Assembly (NCBI GenBank): GCA_030065205.1
Contig: JASJDN010000068.1
Location: forward strand, 1 to 34,442
Direction: 5' to 3'
DNA length: 34,442 nt
Origin: Crocosphaera sp.
GTDB lineage: Bacteria; Cyanobacteriota; Cyanobacteriia; Cyanobacteriales; Microcystaceae
Shown here: positions 8,450 to 16,024 of the stretch, piece by piece
Layout of the letters: each line of letters starts with the position of its first letter
Numbering within the stretch: position 1 is the first letter of the stretch
The notes under the pieces: generated by a model
The model's input: only the letters and a program-made list of their open reading frames with translations
The model's database searches: none
Told to the model about the DNA's origin: nothing
Program-made: the position numbers and the translations under genes

Positions 8450-8728
8450 ATGACCAAAACAGGTAAAATTTACTGTTTTCAAGCAGATTATCGAAAATCC
8501 AACCAGTTTGATGAACACCGAGTTCCTGACTGGTTATCCCTAGAAGTTCACTGGAAGGGTTATTGTATCTCAACGGTTCCTTGGGTTGCAGATGTGGCTA
8601 GAGTCCTGGGGATTTTGCCCGTTGAGGATACTCCGGAAGCTTGGATGAATTATTTAGAAGAGTTAGGGCTAAAAGGGGTCACTCAGGTATGTTGCGAAGA
8701 CTTTTTTGAAGACAGATTATATTCCTAA
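8450..8728 (+). CDS. Hypothetical protein, 92 residues
   Basis: Not recognised. The product is small, soluble and acidic, with five tryptophans and three cysteines; the C-terminus holds a Cys-Cys pair (VCCEDFFEDRLYS). Segments KGYCISTVPWVADVARVLGI and EAWMNYLEELGL look like packed helices. The frame uses common codons and is followed by a strong bidirectional terminator at 8757-8786, supporting it as a real gene. No ribosome-binding site is seen at the ATG; a GAGGAG at 8391-8396 is too far upstream and serves no long frame. Confidence 0.6.
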   Translation: MTKTGKIYCFQADYRKSNQFDEHRVPDWLSLEVHWKGYCISTVPWVADVARVLGILPVEDTPEAWMNYLEELGLKGVTQVCCEDFFEDRLYS

Positions 8729-8756
8729 TTGAGACTCAGGAAAGATTATCGGTCAA

Positions 8757-8786
8757 GGGGGCAATTTTGCCCCCATTTAGGGGCAA
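8757..8786. terminator. Bidirectional terminator with two alternative stems
   Basis: GGGGGCAA (8757-8764) pairs with TTGCCCCC (8767-8774); the same right arm TTGCCCC (8767-8773) can instead pair with GGGGCAA (8780-8786). The two stems are mutually exclusive. The element lies between the convergent 92-residue gene and ccmK4, so it probably ends both transcripts. Confidence 0.7.
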
Positions 8787-8803
8787 TTTCCCAGTCAAAG
8801 GTA

Positions 8804-9151
8804 TTATGAACGAGAAGCAGGAAGAGCAATTCCTTCAGCCGCTTGACGAAACGTCTCGACCTCATCGCTATAATCAATCGGTAAGACCCCAACCACATTT
8901 TCATGAGGACGAGGAATAATCACCCAAGTTTCTAGAGTCGCCCCTTCAGTCCGTTCAATGGCATCAATACCGGCTGCCATAGCGGTTTTAACTTCTTGAA
9001 CATCCCCTCGGATATTTAGGGTAAAACGTGCGCTTCCGGCGCGAATATAACCGACAATGGTAATTCTTCCCGCTTTGACCATGGCATCAGCAGCCGCTAA
9101 AATGCCAGGAAACCCTTTTGATTCGATTGATCCAACAGCTTTTTGAGTCAT
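8804..9151 (-). CDS. ccmK4: Carboxysome shell protein CcmK4
   Basis: A single BMC-domain protein that forms hexamers tiling the beta-carboxysome shell facets. The 115-residue sequence has the BMC core IESKGFPGILAAADAMVKAG and the pore-side loop YIRAGSARFTLNIRGDV, a combination characteristic of CcmK4. A variable C-terminal tail (AAEGIALPASRS) follows. It lies 74 bases downstream of ccmK3 with its own good ribosome-binding site (AGGAG, 8 bases before the ATG). In Synechocystis too, ccmK3 and ccmK4 form a pair away from the main ccmK2K1LMNO cluster; K4 is thought to tune shell permeability, partly as mixed hexamers with K3. Confidence 0.93.
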   Translation of the reverse strand: MTQKAVGSIESKGFPGILAAADAMVKAGRITIVGYIRAGSARFTLNIRGDVQEVKTAMAAGIDAIERTEGATLETWVIIPRPHENVVGVLPIDYSDEVETFRQAAEGIALPASRS

Positions 9152-9225
9152 AGTTAGTCTCCTAAATAATTATTGATGGGGTTGTTAACAATAGGATTAA
9201 TTTTATGGTGAAAAGGGACAATCCC

Positions 9226-9537
9226 TTATGAGACGCGGAATTGTTCCACTGCTTCTGTGAAATCTAACGGGAGAACGGTAAGCAGATTTTCGGGTGGATT
9301 AGGGACAATATAATGACTAGAGATTTTACCGTTGTAGGATTTTTCAGCCGCTTCTTTTCCTGCTTCCATCGCAATTTTTACCTCAGAAACGGGGCCACGA
9401 ATCGCCACTAAAAATTCTCCACGTTCAGCTTTATCAAAATAGACAATTGTCACCCTTCCCCCTTTAACCATTGCATCTGCGGCCGCTAAAACGGCGGGAA
9501 ATCCTACGGTTTGAATGACACCAACGGCTTGAGGCAT
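9226..9537 (-). CDS. ccmK3: Carboxysome shell protein CcmK3
   Basis: BMC-domain shell protein of about 103 residues beginning MPQAVGVIQTVGFPAVLAAA. It has the CcmK3-type pore segment FDKAERGEFLVAIRGPV, lacking the small Gly/Ser pore motif of CcmK1, K2 and K4. In studied cyanobacteria K3 does not assemble alone and enters heterohexamers with K4, which fits its position immediately upstream of ccmK4. I chose the ATG at 9535-9537 because homologues start MPQAVG. The frame is open to a GTG at 9574-9576, which would add 13 residues (MSNKNHAFPIITL); neither has a close ribosome-binding site. Confidence 0.92.
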   Translation of the reverse strand: MPQAVGVIQTVGFPAVLAAADAMVKGGRVTIVYFDKAERGEFLVAIRGPVSEVKIAMEAGKEAAEKSYNGKISSHYIVPNPPENLLTVLPLDFTEAVEQFRVS

Positions 9538-9575
9538 AAGGGTAATGATGGGAAAAGCATGGTTTTTGTTGCTCA

Positions 9576-9594
9576 CCTATCATATCACGATAGG
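9576..9594. promoter_or_regulatory. Inverted repeat upstream of ccmK3
   Basis: CCTATC (9576-9581) and GATAGG (9589-9594) form a 6-7-6 inverted repeat about 40 bases before the ccmK3 ATG. It could be an operator or a leader hairpin for the ccmK3-ccmK4 transcript. Its left arm covers the alternative GTG start, arguing slightly against that start. Confidence 0.4.
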
Positions 9595-9611
9595 GATTCT
9601 CCTATGCTAAA

Positions 9612-10490
9612 TCAAGAATGAACGATACGAAAGCCAATATCATAAAGGGAGGTGAGGGGGTCAATTTTACCCCGATAGGCAGAACGACATTTATGAGGAG
9701 AACAATTCCATGATCCCCCCCGCAACACCCGTCTTTCTTCATCGGTGTGGGTAATCCAGGCTTGCCCATTATCAGGGGAACCAACATAGTTACTATGCCA
9801 CAAATCCTCGCACCATTCTCTGACATTGCCGTACATATCATAGAGTCCAAAACTATTGGCTACGCCAAAATAACCGACTGGAGTGGTTTCTCTGCGATCC
9901 TCTCCCAATGGACCTTGACCATAAGACCCCTGGCTGCAAATTTTTCCTTGATATTCCCAATGGGTTCCTGAATAGTTGGCTAAGTCGGTGGTAATGGTTT
10001 CTCCAAAATGAAAGGGGGTGCTAGTGTGAGACCGACAGGCATATTCCCATTGCGCTTCACTGGGGAGGTGATAAAACCGTTGACTATATTCAGACAACCT
10101 CGCACAAAATTCCCTCGCATCATACCAGGAGATTTGCTCAACGGGATGATTGGGGTTGGAAAAATTAGCGGGTTCGGGATCAAGGGATTGTTTAATACTA
10201 GGGAGTTTAGCCACCATTTTCCATTGCTGTTGGGTGATGGGATATTTGCTCATCCAGAAGGGTTTGAGGGTAACTAAATGTTGGGGAGTTTGGGAAGGTA
10301 AACAGCCTTCTTCTGTTTTTAGAGAACCCATGTAAAAGGTTCCCCCTGGAATCGCCACCATTTCTAGGCTACATCCCTGTTCTAATTTTTCTAGGAAGTA
10401 TAAGGTTTTTTTCTTTTCCCGTTGAATAATTTTGCCTTGAGGGTTGACTGTGACAACCTCGAATTCATAAGAGGATAGTTGAGTCGTCAT
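9612..10490 (-). CDS. FGE/SUMF1-fold family protein
   Basis: A 292-residue protein of the formylglycine-generating-enzyme family. Landmarks in order: MVAIPGGTFYMGS (about 44-56), FWMSKYPITQQQW, NHPVEQISWYDAREFC, RFYHLPSEAQWEYACR, LYDMYGNVREWCEDLW and RVLRGGSWNCSPHKCRSAYR near the end. In true FGEs two cysteines five residues apart follow the GGS motif and bind copper; here the first is present but the second appears missing, so sulfatase-maturing activity is doubtful. Many cyanobacterial members are of this kind and have no known substrate. No sulfatase gene is visible in the window. It lies upstream of ccmK3 on the same strand, so co-transcription is possible but no link is known. Confidence 0.88.
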   Translation of the reverse strand: MTTQLSSYEFEVVTVNPQGKIIQREKKKTLYFLEKLEQGCSLEMVAIPGGTFYMGSLKTEEGCLPSQTPQHLVTLKPFWMSKYPITQQQWKMVAKLPSIKQSLDPEPANFSNPNHPVEQISWYDAREFCARLSEYSQRFYHLPSEAQWEYACRSHTSTPFHFGETITTDLANYSGTHWEYQGKICSQGSYGQGPLGEDRRETTPVGYFGVANSFGLYDMYGNVREWCEDLWHSNYVGSPDNGQAWITHTDEERRVLRGGSWNCSPHKCRSAYRGKIDPLTSLYDIGFRIVHS

Positions 10491-10750
10491 GAAAATTATA
10501 AGATTAGGGCGTTTTACTAAAAGACTTTTAATCTATTGTTAGTTTCAACATAGAATACCATAGTTGTGTCTTAGAAATACAGAACTAGCATTAATTGATA
10601 GACAACAAATATTTTTATTCTTTTTTTTATATTTTTTCTTGTTAATCCGTAATAAAAATTTATATCATATCAAATATGGTTTCAGGTAAAATAAGAGAAG
10701 TAATTGCCGAAAAAATGTAGCTTTTAACTTTAAAATTAGGAGTCATTCTA

Positions 10751-12313
10751 ATGACAACAAAAGTCGGTATTTTAGTGGTTCATGGTATTGGGGAACAACG
10801 GAAATTTCAAACAGTAGAAGAGATTGTCAGGGATATGGCAACGGCTTTAAAAGCGGATAAAAATCTTACGGTTAGAATTATTATCAATGAACAAAATACG
10901 GGGGCTTATGCAGCCAGTCAACAAACTTGGCAAGCTGATAATACAGAACCCTTAATTATTGAAGTAGAAGACCAAAATAAGCAAGTAACCGAGTTAGCTT
11001 TTAATGAAGTTTGGTGGGCGGATCTTGGCGATCCCGTTAGCTTACAAACCCAACTCAGTTTTTGGGCTTGGGGGTTATCGTTGTGGTCTAGGAAACAATA
11101 TAGTGATCCCAATTTAGGAACCAGCGATCGGGTTAGACCCCCAGAAGACATGAAGGGAAACAAACCGAAAATGGACTTCAATGGTCGCTTACGCTTTTTC
11201 TGGGTATCCTTAGTCATCTTATTGGTTCTCCCTCTTCTCTCCTTCTTAAGTGTCATTTTACGTAAAGTATTAAGCTTTGACTTGCGACCTGATATTTTAG
11301 TCCAATATTTAGGAGACGTTAAACTCTATCAACAAGGAAAACGAGAAGGACTAGGACCTTTGATTGATTTAGGTGAACCGCCCCGTATTTCTGTGAGACG
11401 GCGAATGGTAAAAGGGTTAGTGAAAATGAGTTTGAGAAATTACGATCGCTGGTATGTTTTATCCCATAGTTTAGGAACCCTGGTTGCTTTTAATGGCTTA
11501 ATGGAAACAGAAGAAGCCTTACCTAATTATTTGAATCAAGAATTATGGGATCAATGGAATTATCCCAACAGTGGAGATGAACTAGAACCGATTATTCGCA
11601 AAAAAGCCAGCAAACCCCTAACCGATGAAGAAGAACAAAAAATGCGTCCGCCTCGTCCCTGTTGGTTAAATAAAGATGATATTATTGCCCGTTCAGAGTT
11701 GTTTGAAAATTTGCAAGGTGTTGTTACTTATGGTTCTCCTTTAAGTAAGTTTGGAGTTGTTTGGCCGGCTATTGTTCCTGTGAATAAAGATAATAGTGTT
11801 TTTAACCCTAAGTTTGAGTGGTTAAATGTTTATGATCCCACCGATCCCGTAGCAGGAAGAAGTGCATTATTTAACTTCAAAACAGTTGGAGACAAGCAAC
11901 AACCCCAAGAAATTGCTTATAAAGCAGAGGGTATTCATTTATTAAGTCATATTGAATATTTGAATTATAAACCCACTCGAACCACTCCCTTTGTGAAACA
12001 ATTAGCCAAGTGGATATTAGAAGGAGAGTCCTTCAAACCCGGACAACCCTCTTTAGGATGGCCTCAGCCCTCTATGATTTCAATTTATAATAATATTCGG
12101 ATCTTAATTTGGCTAGTGGTTGCCGTTTTAATTTCTTGGCTTTTAGGTTTCTTTGTTCGCTTTGCCTTACCAGATTCCATTGAAAAGGTGATCCAAGAAA
12201 TTCCGTATTTAGATTTAATGAATCCCTTTACTTATATTGGGTTAGGGATCATTCTTGTCTTGATTGTTGGCCTTTTTATGAGAGGATTTGAATTAAATAC
12301 TGACTCAAAATGA
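10751..12313 (+). CDS. Membrane-anchored alpha/beta-hydrolase-like protein
   Basis: A 520-residue protein. It begins with a strand-turn typical of alpha/beta hydrolases (KVGILVVHGIGEQRKF), has a nucleophile-elbow-like LSHSLGT near residue 239, and has candidate acid and histidine in NVYDPTDPVAG and EGIHLLSHIEYL. Hydrophobic segments at about 147-170 and two more near 453-475 and 492-512 suggest anchorage in the membrane with the catalytic part exposed. The substrate is unknown; a lipase or esterase is the general expectation. A ribosome-binding site TTAGGAG precedes the ATG by about 9 bases. The 260-base spacer upstream is AT-rich and holds no other gene. Confidence 0.72.
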   Translation: MTTKVGILVVHGIGEQRKFQTVEEIVRDMATALKADKNLTVRIIINEQNTGAYAASQQTWQADNTEPLIIEVEDQNKQVTELAFNEVWWADLGDPVSLQTQLSFWAWGLSLWSRKQYSDPNLGTSDRVRPPEDMKGNKPKMDFNGRLRFFWVSLVILLVLPLLSFLSVILRKVLSFDLRPDILVQYLGDVKLYQQGKREGLGPLIDLGEPPRISVRRRMVKGLVKMSLRNYDRWYVLSHSLGTLVAFNGLMETEEALPNYLNQELWDQWNYPNSGDELEPIIRKKASKPLTDEEEQKMRPPRPCWLNKDDIIARSELFENLQGVVTYGSPLSKFGVVWPAIVPVNKDNSVFNPKFEWLNVYDPTDPVAGRSALFNFKTVGDKQQPQEIAYKAEGIHLLSHIEYLNYKPTRTTPFVKQLAKWILEGESFKPGQPSLGWPQPSMISIYNNIRILIWLVVAVLISWLLGFFVRFALPDSIEKVIQEIPYLDLMNPFTYIGLGIILVLIVGLFMRGFELNTDSK

Positions 12314-12333
12314 ACCAAGCAGTGTGATGGGTT

Positions 12334-12362
12334 TTGCAAAAGCCCCAAACCAGGGATAATGT
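12334..12362 (+). promoter_or_regulatory. Predicted sigma70-type promoter of the glutathione peroxidase gene
   Basis: TTGCAA at 12334-12339 and TAATGT at 12357-12362 are separated by 17 bases, about 30 bases before the ATG at 12394. Spacing and position are right for a primary-sigma promoter; this is pattern-based only. Confidence 0.45.
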
Positions 12363-12393
12363 TTAAGACAACATCTTTTATCGAGACACGATT

Positions 12394-12858
12394 ATGCCGT
12401 TACCGACGACTCTCACCACCCTTGAAGGAACACCTATCCCAGAAGAACAATTAAAAAATCAAGTGATTCTTTTTGTTAACGTTGCCAGTCAGTGTGGCTT
12501 AACCCCTCAATATTCAGGTTTAGTTGAACTGGACAAGAAATATGGGGAACGAGGATTTAAGGTTATTGGTGTTCCTTGTAATCAATTCGGTCAACAAGAA
12601 CCCGGGAGTCCCGAAGAAATTAAAGATTTTACCAGCAGCAAGTATAACGTTGAATTTACCCTACTTGAAAAACAAGACGTTAATGGGGCTAACCGCAGTC
12701 CCCTCTATCAATTCTTGGTTCAAGATGGAGAAGATATTAGCTGGAACTTTGGTAAGTTCTTAGTGGGTCGTAATGGGGAAGTGGTAGCCCGGTTTGAACC
12801 AGGAACGACTCCTGATGATCCCCAACTCCAAGCTGCGATTGAGAAAGCGTTGAGTTAA
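12394..12858 (+). CDS. gpx: Glutathione peroxidase family protein (Cys type)
   Basis: A 154-residue thioredoxin-fold peroxidase. The peroxidatic cysteine is Cys34 in NVASQCGLTPQY; the conserved glutamine lies in PCNQFGQQEPG and the tryptophan in ISWNFGKFLV, completing the catalytic set. Cysteine replaces the selenocysteine of animal enzymes. The resolving cysteine of thioredoxin-dependent members, expected in the helix at FTSSKY, is absent, so this is probably a one-Cys enzyme. Cyanobacterial relatives reduce lipid hydroperoxides, some with NADPH. No signal peptide is seen, so it should be cytoplasmic. A promoter is predicted at 12334-12362. Confidence 0.94.
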   Translation: MPLPTTLTTLEGTPIPEEQLKNQVILFVNVASQCGLTPQYSGLVELDKKYGERGFKVIGVPCNQFGQQEPGSPEEIKDFTSSKYNVEFTLLEKQDVNGANRSPLYQFLVQDGEDISWNFGKFLVGRNGEVVARFEPGTTPDDPQLQAAIEKALS

Positions 12859-12870
12859 TCCGTGGGTTGA

Positions 12871-13102
12871 AGGAGGCAGGAGTTGAAAGGCAGGAGGCAG
12901 GAGGCCGATTAGAGGGGGATTCAGACCCGCCTCTAATCGAAGACCACCAAATCGAGGTGCGACCCAAGCGGATTTGCAATCCGCATTGGAAAGCGTACCT
13001 CAAAGATTTTGGTGGGGGACTCGAACCCAGTTGGGCGAGGCAGCAAGGCTTACTTTGTGATGAAATTTTCCCTCCTGCCCCCTGCCTCCTGCCTCCTGCC
13101 TC
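12871..13102. repeat. Nested inverted-repeat block bounded by heptamer arrays
   Basis: The block has three layers. Outer arms: GGCAGGA-type heptamers at 12871-12905 and the complementary TCCTGCC type at 13071-13102. Inside, a hairpin at 12906-12939 (CGATTAGAGG/CCTCTAATCG, ten perfect pairs plus GGG/CCC around a 7-base loop). Next, a 72-base imperfect palindrome at 12944-13015, with CCACCAAATC facing GATTTTGGTGG and a core GCGGAT-TTGCA-ATCCGC at 12968-12984. No gene is plausible inside. The whole resembles a miniature, non-coding repeat element or a structured RNA. Confidence 0.65.
13011..13029 (-). other. tRNA T-arm/3'-end-like remnant
   Basis: On the minus strand this reads TGGGTTCGAGTCCCCCACC, followed by A: a T-loop (TTCGAGT), partial T-stem and CCA-like end. 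No matching 5' acceptor, D-arm or anticodon arm can be folded upstream, so it is a fragment, possibly an old integration (att) scar. It lies about 90 bases from the intact tRNA-Arg. Confidence 0.4.
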
Positions 13103-13120
13103 GCCCGAAGGGCTGTTGAA

Positions 13121-13193
13121 CGGGTGTGACAGGACTCGAACCTGTAGCCGACAGCTTAGAAGGCTGTTGCTCTATCCATTGAGCTACACACCC
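13121..13193 (-). tRNA. trnR-UCU: tRNA-Arg (anticodon UCU)
   Basis: The minus strand folds into a complete 73-base cloverleaf. Acceptor GGGTGTG pairs with CACACCC plus discriminator G. The D-arm is GCTC-AATGGATA-GAGC, the anticodon arm ACAGC-CTTCTAA-GCTGT with anticodon TCT, the variable loop CGGCT and the T-arm ACAGG-TTCGAGT-CCTGT. All stems are perfectly paired. The CCA end is not encoded. It decodes AGA/AGG arginine codons. Confidence 0.97.
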
Positions 13194-13234
13194 ATAACAC
13201 GAACTCTATTCTAACTTGTTTTTCTCTGATTGGC

Positions 13235-13915
13235 CTAGAACTCAAATTCGTTTATCCGTTGTTGTAGCATTTGAGGGAATTTAGCGTAGTATCGCTTATT
13301 CAAGGGTGAGGGATGGGGTAAGGGTAGTAAGGATACTGGATGCTGGTGTTTATTTCCCTGAAAATCAACCGCCTCAAGGGTGATGGAAAGTTGCGCCTCA
13401 TAGCGATCGCCTCGTTTCCAAAAGCCCTCTATCTCCTCTTTTGGTGCATAGGCAGTAAACCACTTAAATGCTTCTGTCCCTAACGTCACGATCTGATTTC
13501 CGCCCCAATGAATTACCAGTAATTGTTCAATAAAGGGACGAAATCGTTCTTTGACCTTAACAGCATAAGCTTTATTGCCGGGGGGTTTATAGGGAACCGT
13601 ATTGGTGAGTAAAGCGCGATCGCAGATGGATTGTAAGTCTTCGGGAGAAGAAGGTTCTTGATGATACATTCCTCGATAAAAGCCTTTACGAACCATTGTT
13701 CCAGCAGACCCAATTAAAGGTTGTCCTTGGGCTACTTCATCCCGTCCTAAGTCTCGACCAAAAAAGCAAACTTTACTGTCTAAATTCCCCGCATAAAGAA
13801 CCGGTTCAGTGGGAATTTTTCCTGCCGCTTCATAAATAGGAAGATCGATGGGAAAGGGTTCTCTTTCGGCTTCAACACGAATTTTCTCTAATAAGGTTTT
13901 AATTTCGTCCATCAC
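13235..13915 (-). CDS. Uracil-DNA glycosylase superfamily protein
   Basis: A 226-residue member of the uracil-DNA glycosylase superfamily (family 4/5-like). Motif 1 is FFGRDLGRDEVAQGQPLIGS with the expected Gly-rich active-site loop, then NTVPYKPPGNKAY (central strand) and the C-terminal leucine-loop equivalent LPLPHPSPLNKRY. Such enzymes remove uracil or other damaged bases in DNA repair. The iron-sulfur cysteines typical of family 4 are not evident, so lesion specificity is open. It lies just downstream of tRNA-Arg on the opposite-end spacer and downstream of the PucC-type gene on the same strand, separated by a G-rich tract. Confidence 0.85.
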   Translation of the reverse strand: MMDEIKTLLEKIRVEAEREPFPIDLPIYEAAGKIPTEPVLYAGNLDSKVCFFGRDLGRDEVAQGQPLIGSAGTMVRKGFYRGMYHQEPSSPEDLQSICDRALLTNTVPYKPPGNKAYAVKVKERFRPFIEQLLVIHWGGNQIVTLGTEAFKWFTAYAPKEEIEGFWKRGDRYEAQLSITLEAVDFQGNKHQHPVSLLPLPHPSPLNKRYYAKFPQMLQQRINEFEF

Positions 13916-13962
13916 TCCTCATAGTAGTTTTCAGTTGGATGTATTTATATTTTAGTTAAGTT

Positions 13963-13992
13963 GAGTGGGGGGAGTGTGGGAAGTGTGGGGAG
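13963..13992. repeat. G-rich spacer tract
   Basis: GAGTGGGGGGAGTGTGGGAA followed by GTGTGGGGAG, between the stop of the PucC-type gene and the start of the glycosylase gene, both on the minus strand. Same motif and same setting as 6252-6335 and 23711-23766. Confidence 0.65.
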
Positions 13993-14020
13993 AATTTTTA
14001 TTTCTAAATTATTCATTTTT

Positions 14021-15499
14021 TCACCCATCTAATTCCCCTTCCATGACTACCGAAAGGGCGGATTTGGCGTTATCTCGAAACTCTTGAATATTGACTTTTC
14101 CTAATAACCAAATGGCTAAGATCATCCCAAATCCTTGAATAACAAACACCAAAGCGTAGGATAACACAGGAAGGGTAAAGATTAACTTGCCAAAATTTAA
14201 CACCACTCCCCCTAATACCGTAGACAGTCCCCTGGCGATCGCTTGGGCTAACCCCCAGGCCCCGATGAAGGTTCCGGCGGTTTCGGCCACGGTTAAATCT
14301 AACATCAAACTGGTGGCCCCGGCTGTAATCATTCCGGATGCTAACCCAAAAAACAGTAATCCCGACTTGAGTAAACTTTGACTCGCCATAACTCCAGCTA
14401 AGATAATAATAACGAAACAGCCTACCGCAAGGATGCAACCGAGTTTCGTGGTGCGTTGTTTTCCTAAACGGGGAACCACGAAGAAACCCGTCGAAGCGAT
14501 ACCGAATAGGGTTCCCATACCAAAAAAGGCGTTCAGTTGGGTGGTTTCAGAGATACACATCCCAAACACTTCACCCCCATAGGGTTCCATAACGGTGTCT
14601 TGCATGAATAAACTGAGGGTGAGGATGAGGATAAAGCTAAAAAACAGTCCCGTTTGACGACTAGCGGTTAAGACATTTAACGCATCTTTTAACCCGATTT
14701 GATCTTCCCGTTGTACGGTTTGAGATCGCTGTCCAAAGCGAGAATAACGAGATTCTACTCCCCAAGTGGCAAAAAAACACATGGCCAAGACGATGACAGG
14801 CATAATAATGAAGACCGGGTTAACCGTTGCTTGTAGAGTGGCAATATTCGCCATTTTAGCCGTGTTTGTGGGGTCGTAGGATAAAATGGCTTGACCACAA
14901 ATTTCGGGGGTATTGAGTAACTGGGAACTGACGATCGCCCCGACTACAATACCTACCATTAACATCGACCAGACAATGCCAATTAACTGCGATCGGTTAT
15001 CGTCATCGGACACATCCACCAACATTGCTGCGAAGGGGGTGGAACTCATACTTAAGGCTAATCCATAACCGCCAAAAACGATTCCTAAGGCGATCGCCCA
15101 TCCGTAACTGACCCCATTCCATCCGTTTGCTTGGATACTCATTCCCAGTTGCCAAACCACTTGTAGGGCGATAAAAGCTAGAGATGTAAACAGTAAGGCC
15201 CCCATCCAGACGTATCCTGTGCGATGATAACCTTTTATGGGTTTGGTATCTGAGAGTTGCCCAAACCACACCCGCGCCGGACTGACAAACTGATACATAG
15301 CGATGGCTGTTGCTGCAATCCAGGGGAGTACGGTTAATTCGTCGATCATGATACGGTTGATCACTCCTAATGTCAACAAGGACATGATTCCTAGTCCCAT
15401 TTGAAATAAACCCAAACGGAACATGGTTAAGAGTTTGATTTTGGGTAGGGGTTTATGGGGTTTGGGATCAGAGGTTTCGGGGATATTGTTGATGGTCAT
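14021..15499 (-). CDS. PucC/LhaA-type (BCD family) MFS membrane protein
   Basis: A 492-residue, twelve-segment membrane protein of the bacteriochlorophyll-delivery (BCD) branch of the major facilitator superfamily. The start LLTMFRLGLFQMGLGIMSLL, then VINRIMIDELTVLPWIAA and FVSPARVWFGQLSDTKPIKG are typical of PucC-like proteins; PucC and LhaA assist assembly of light-harvesting complexes in purple bacteria. Cyanobacterial homologues are thought to handle chlorophyll or chlorophyll-protein assembly, but this is not firmly shown. The second half carries a charged cytoplasmic loop (SRYSRFGQRSQTVQREDQ) and six more segments. The product would sit in the plasma or thylakoid membrane. Confidence 0.88.
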   Translation of the reverse strand: MTINNIPETSDPKPHKPLPKIKLLTMFRLGLFQMGLGIMSLLTLGVINRIMIDELTVLPWIAATAIAMYQFVSPARVWFGQLSDTKPIKGYHRTGYVWMGALLFTSLAFIALQVVWQLGMSIQANGWNGVSYGWAIALGIVFGGYGLALSMSSTPFAAMLVDVSDDDNRSQLIGIVWSMLMVGIVVGAIVSSQLLNTPEICGQAILSYDPTNTAKMANIATLQATVNPVFIIMPVIVLAMCFFATWGVESRYSRFGQRSQTVQREDQIGLKDALNVLTASRQTGLFFSFILILTLSLFMQDTVMEPYGGEVFGMCISETTQLNAFFGMGTLFGIASTGFFVVPRLGKQRTTKLGCILAVGCFVIIILAGVMASQSLLKSGLLFFGLASGMITAGATSLMLDLTVAETAGTFIGAWGLAQAIARGLSTVLGGVVLNFGKLIFTLPVLSYALVFVIQGFGMILAIWLLGKVNIQEFRDNAKSALSVVMEGELDG

Positions 15500-16024
15500 T
15501 TTTTGGCTAAGTGGTCAAACAGATTTAAAGTTTACTGTGAGAATCGGCAACTCTGCAAGTTCTCTTTTTTATTATCTATTCTCATGTCTGATCAATCCAT
15601 AAATTTTCGATAAATTTATGGGAGTTTCTCATATTAAAAAGAAGCTGTGATCAGAAATACAATTTTCTAGTGTTTATGATTATTGGAAATGACAGTATTA
15701 TGTACCCAAAAATGAACGTTTATTGTAGGGATTTAACACTGTTAAATCCTTATGTTAAATCCTTAAGGTATTGGCTTCAAAACAGACAAGTTAAAAAATC
15801 GATCATCTTTCTTTTTATTCCTGCATAAAATTCTTTATGGGGAACCATAACGTTATGGGACATAATTTATGGGATATAATAGTGTTAGGGACATAACAGT
15901 GTTAGGGACATAACAGTGTTAGGGACATAACAGTGTTATGTCCCTACGGGAAGATATAAAATTATTGGAAATGACAGTATTATGTACCCAAAAAATGAAC
16001 GTTTATTGTAAGTATTTAACACTG
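15500..16024. repeat. Repeat-rich spacer: long direct repeat plus 17-bp tandem array
   Basis: No gene is seen. A segment starting ATTATTGGAAATGACAGTAT at 15679 recurs at 15961, 282 bases later, and the match continues, with a few changes and one short indel, for 80-95 bases. The second copy runs into the 3' end of the next gene (to about 16044). Between them, GTTAGGGACATAACAGT is repeated three times exactly (15884-15900, 15901-15917, 15918-15934). The last unit forms an 11-bp hairpin with its inverted partner (15921-15931/15935-15945). Both long copies contain the hairpin ATTTAAC-ACT-GTTAAAT. Confidence 0.8.

Noticed and set aside
12944..13015. tRNA-Cys-like gene (anticodon arm GCGGA-TTGCAAA-TCCGC on the minus strand)
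   Set aside because: No T-arm, D-arm or 7-bp acceptor of tRNA form can be built; the segment folds better as one long palindrome.
13011..13100. Second complete tRNA gene
   Set aside because: Only the T-loop and 3' end are present; no pairing partner for the acceptor stem exists upstream on the minus strand.
12867..13214. 115-residue open frame across the repeat block and tRNA
   Set aside because: It reads through the tRNA-Arg gene and low-complexity heptamers; composition is not protein-like.
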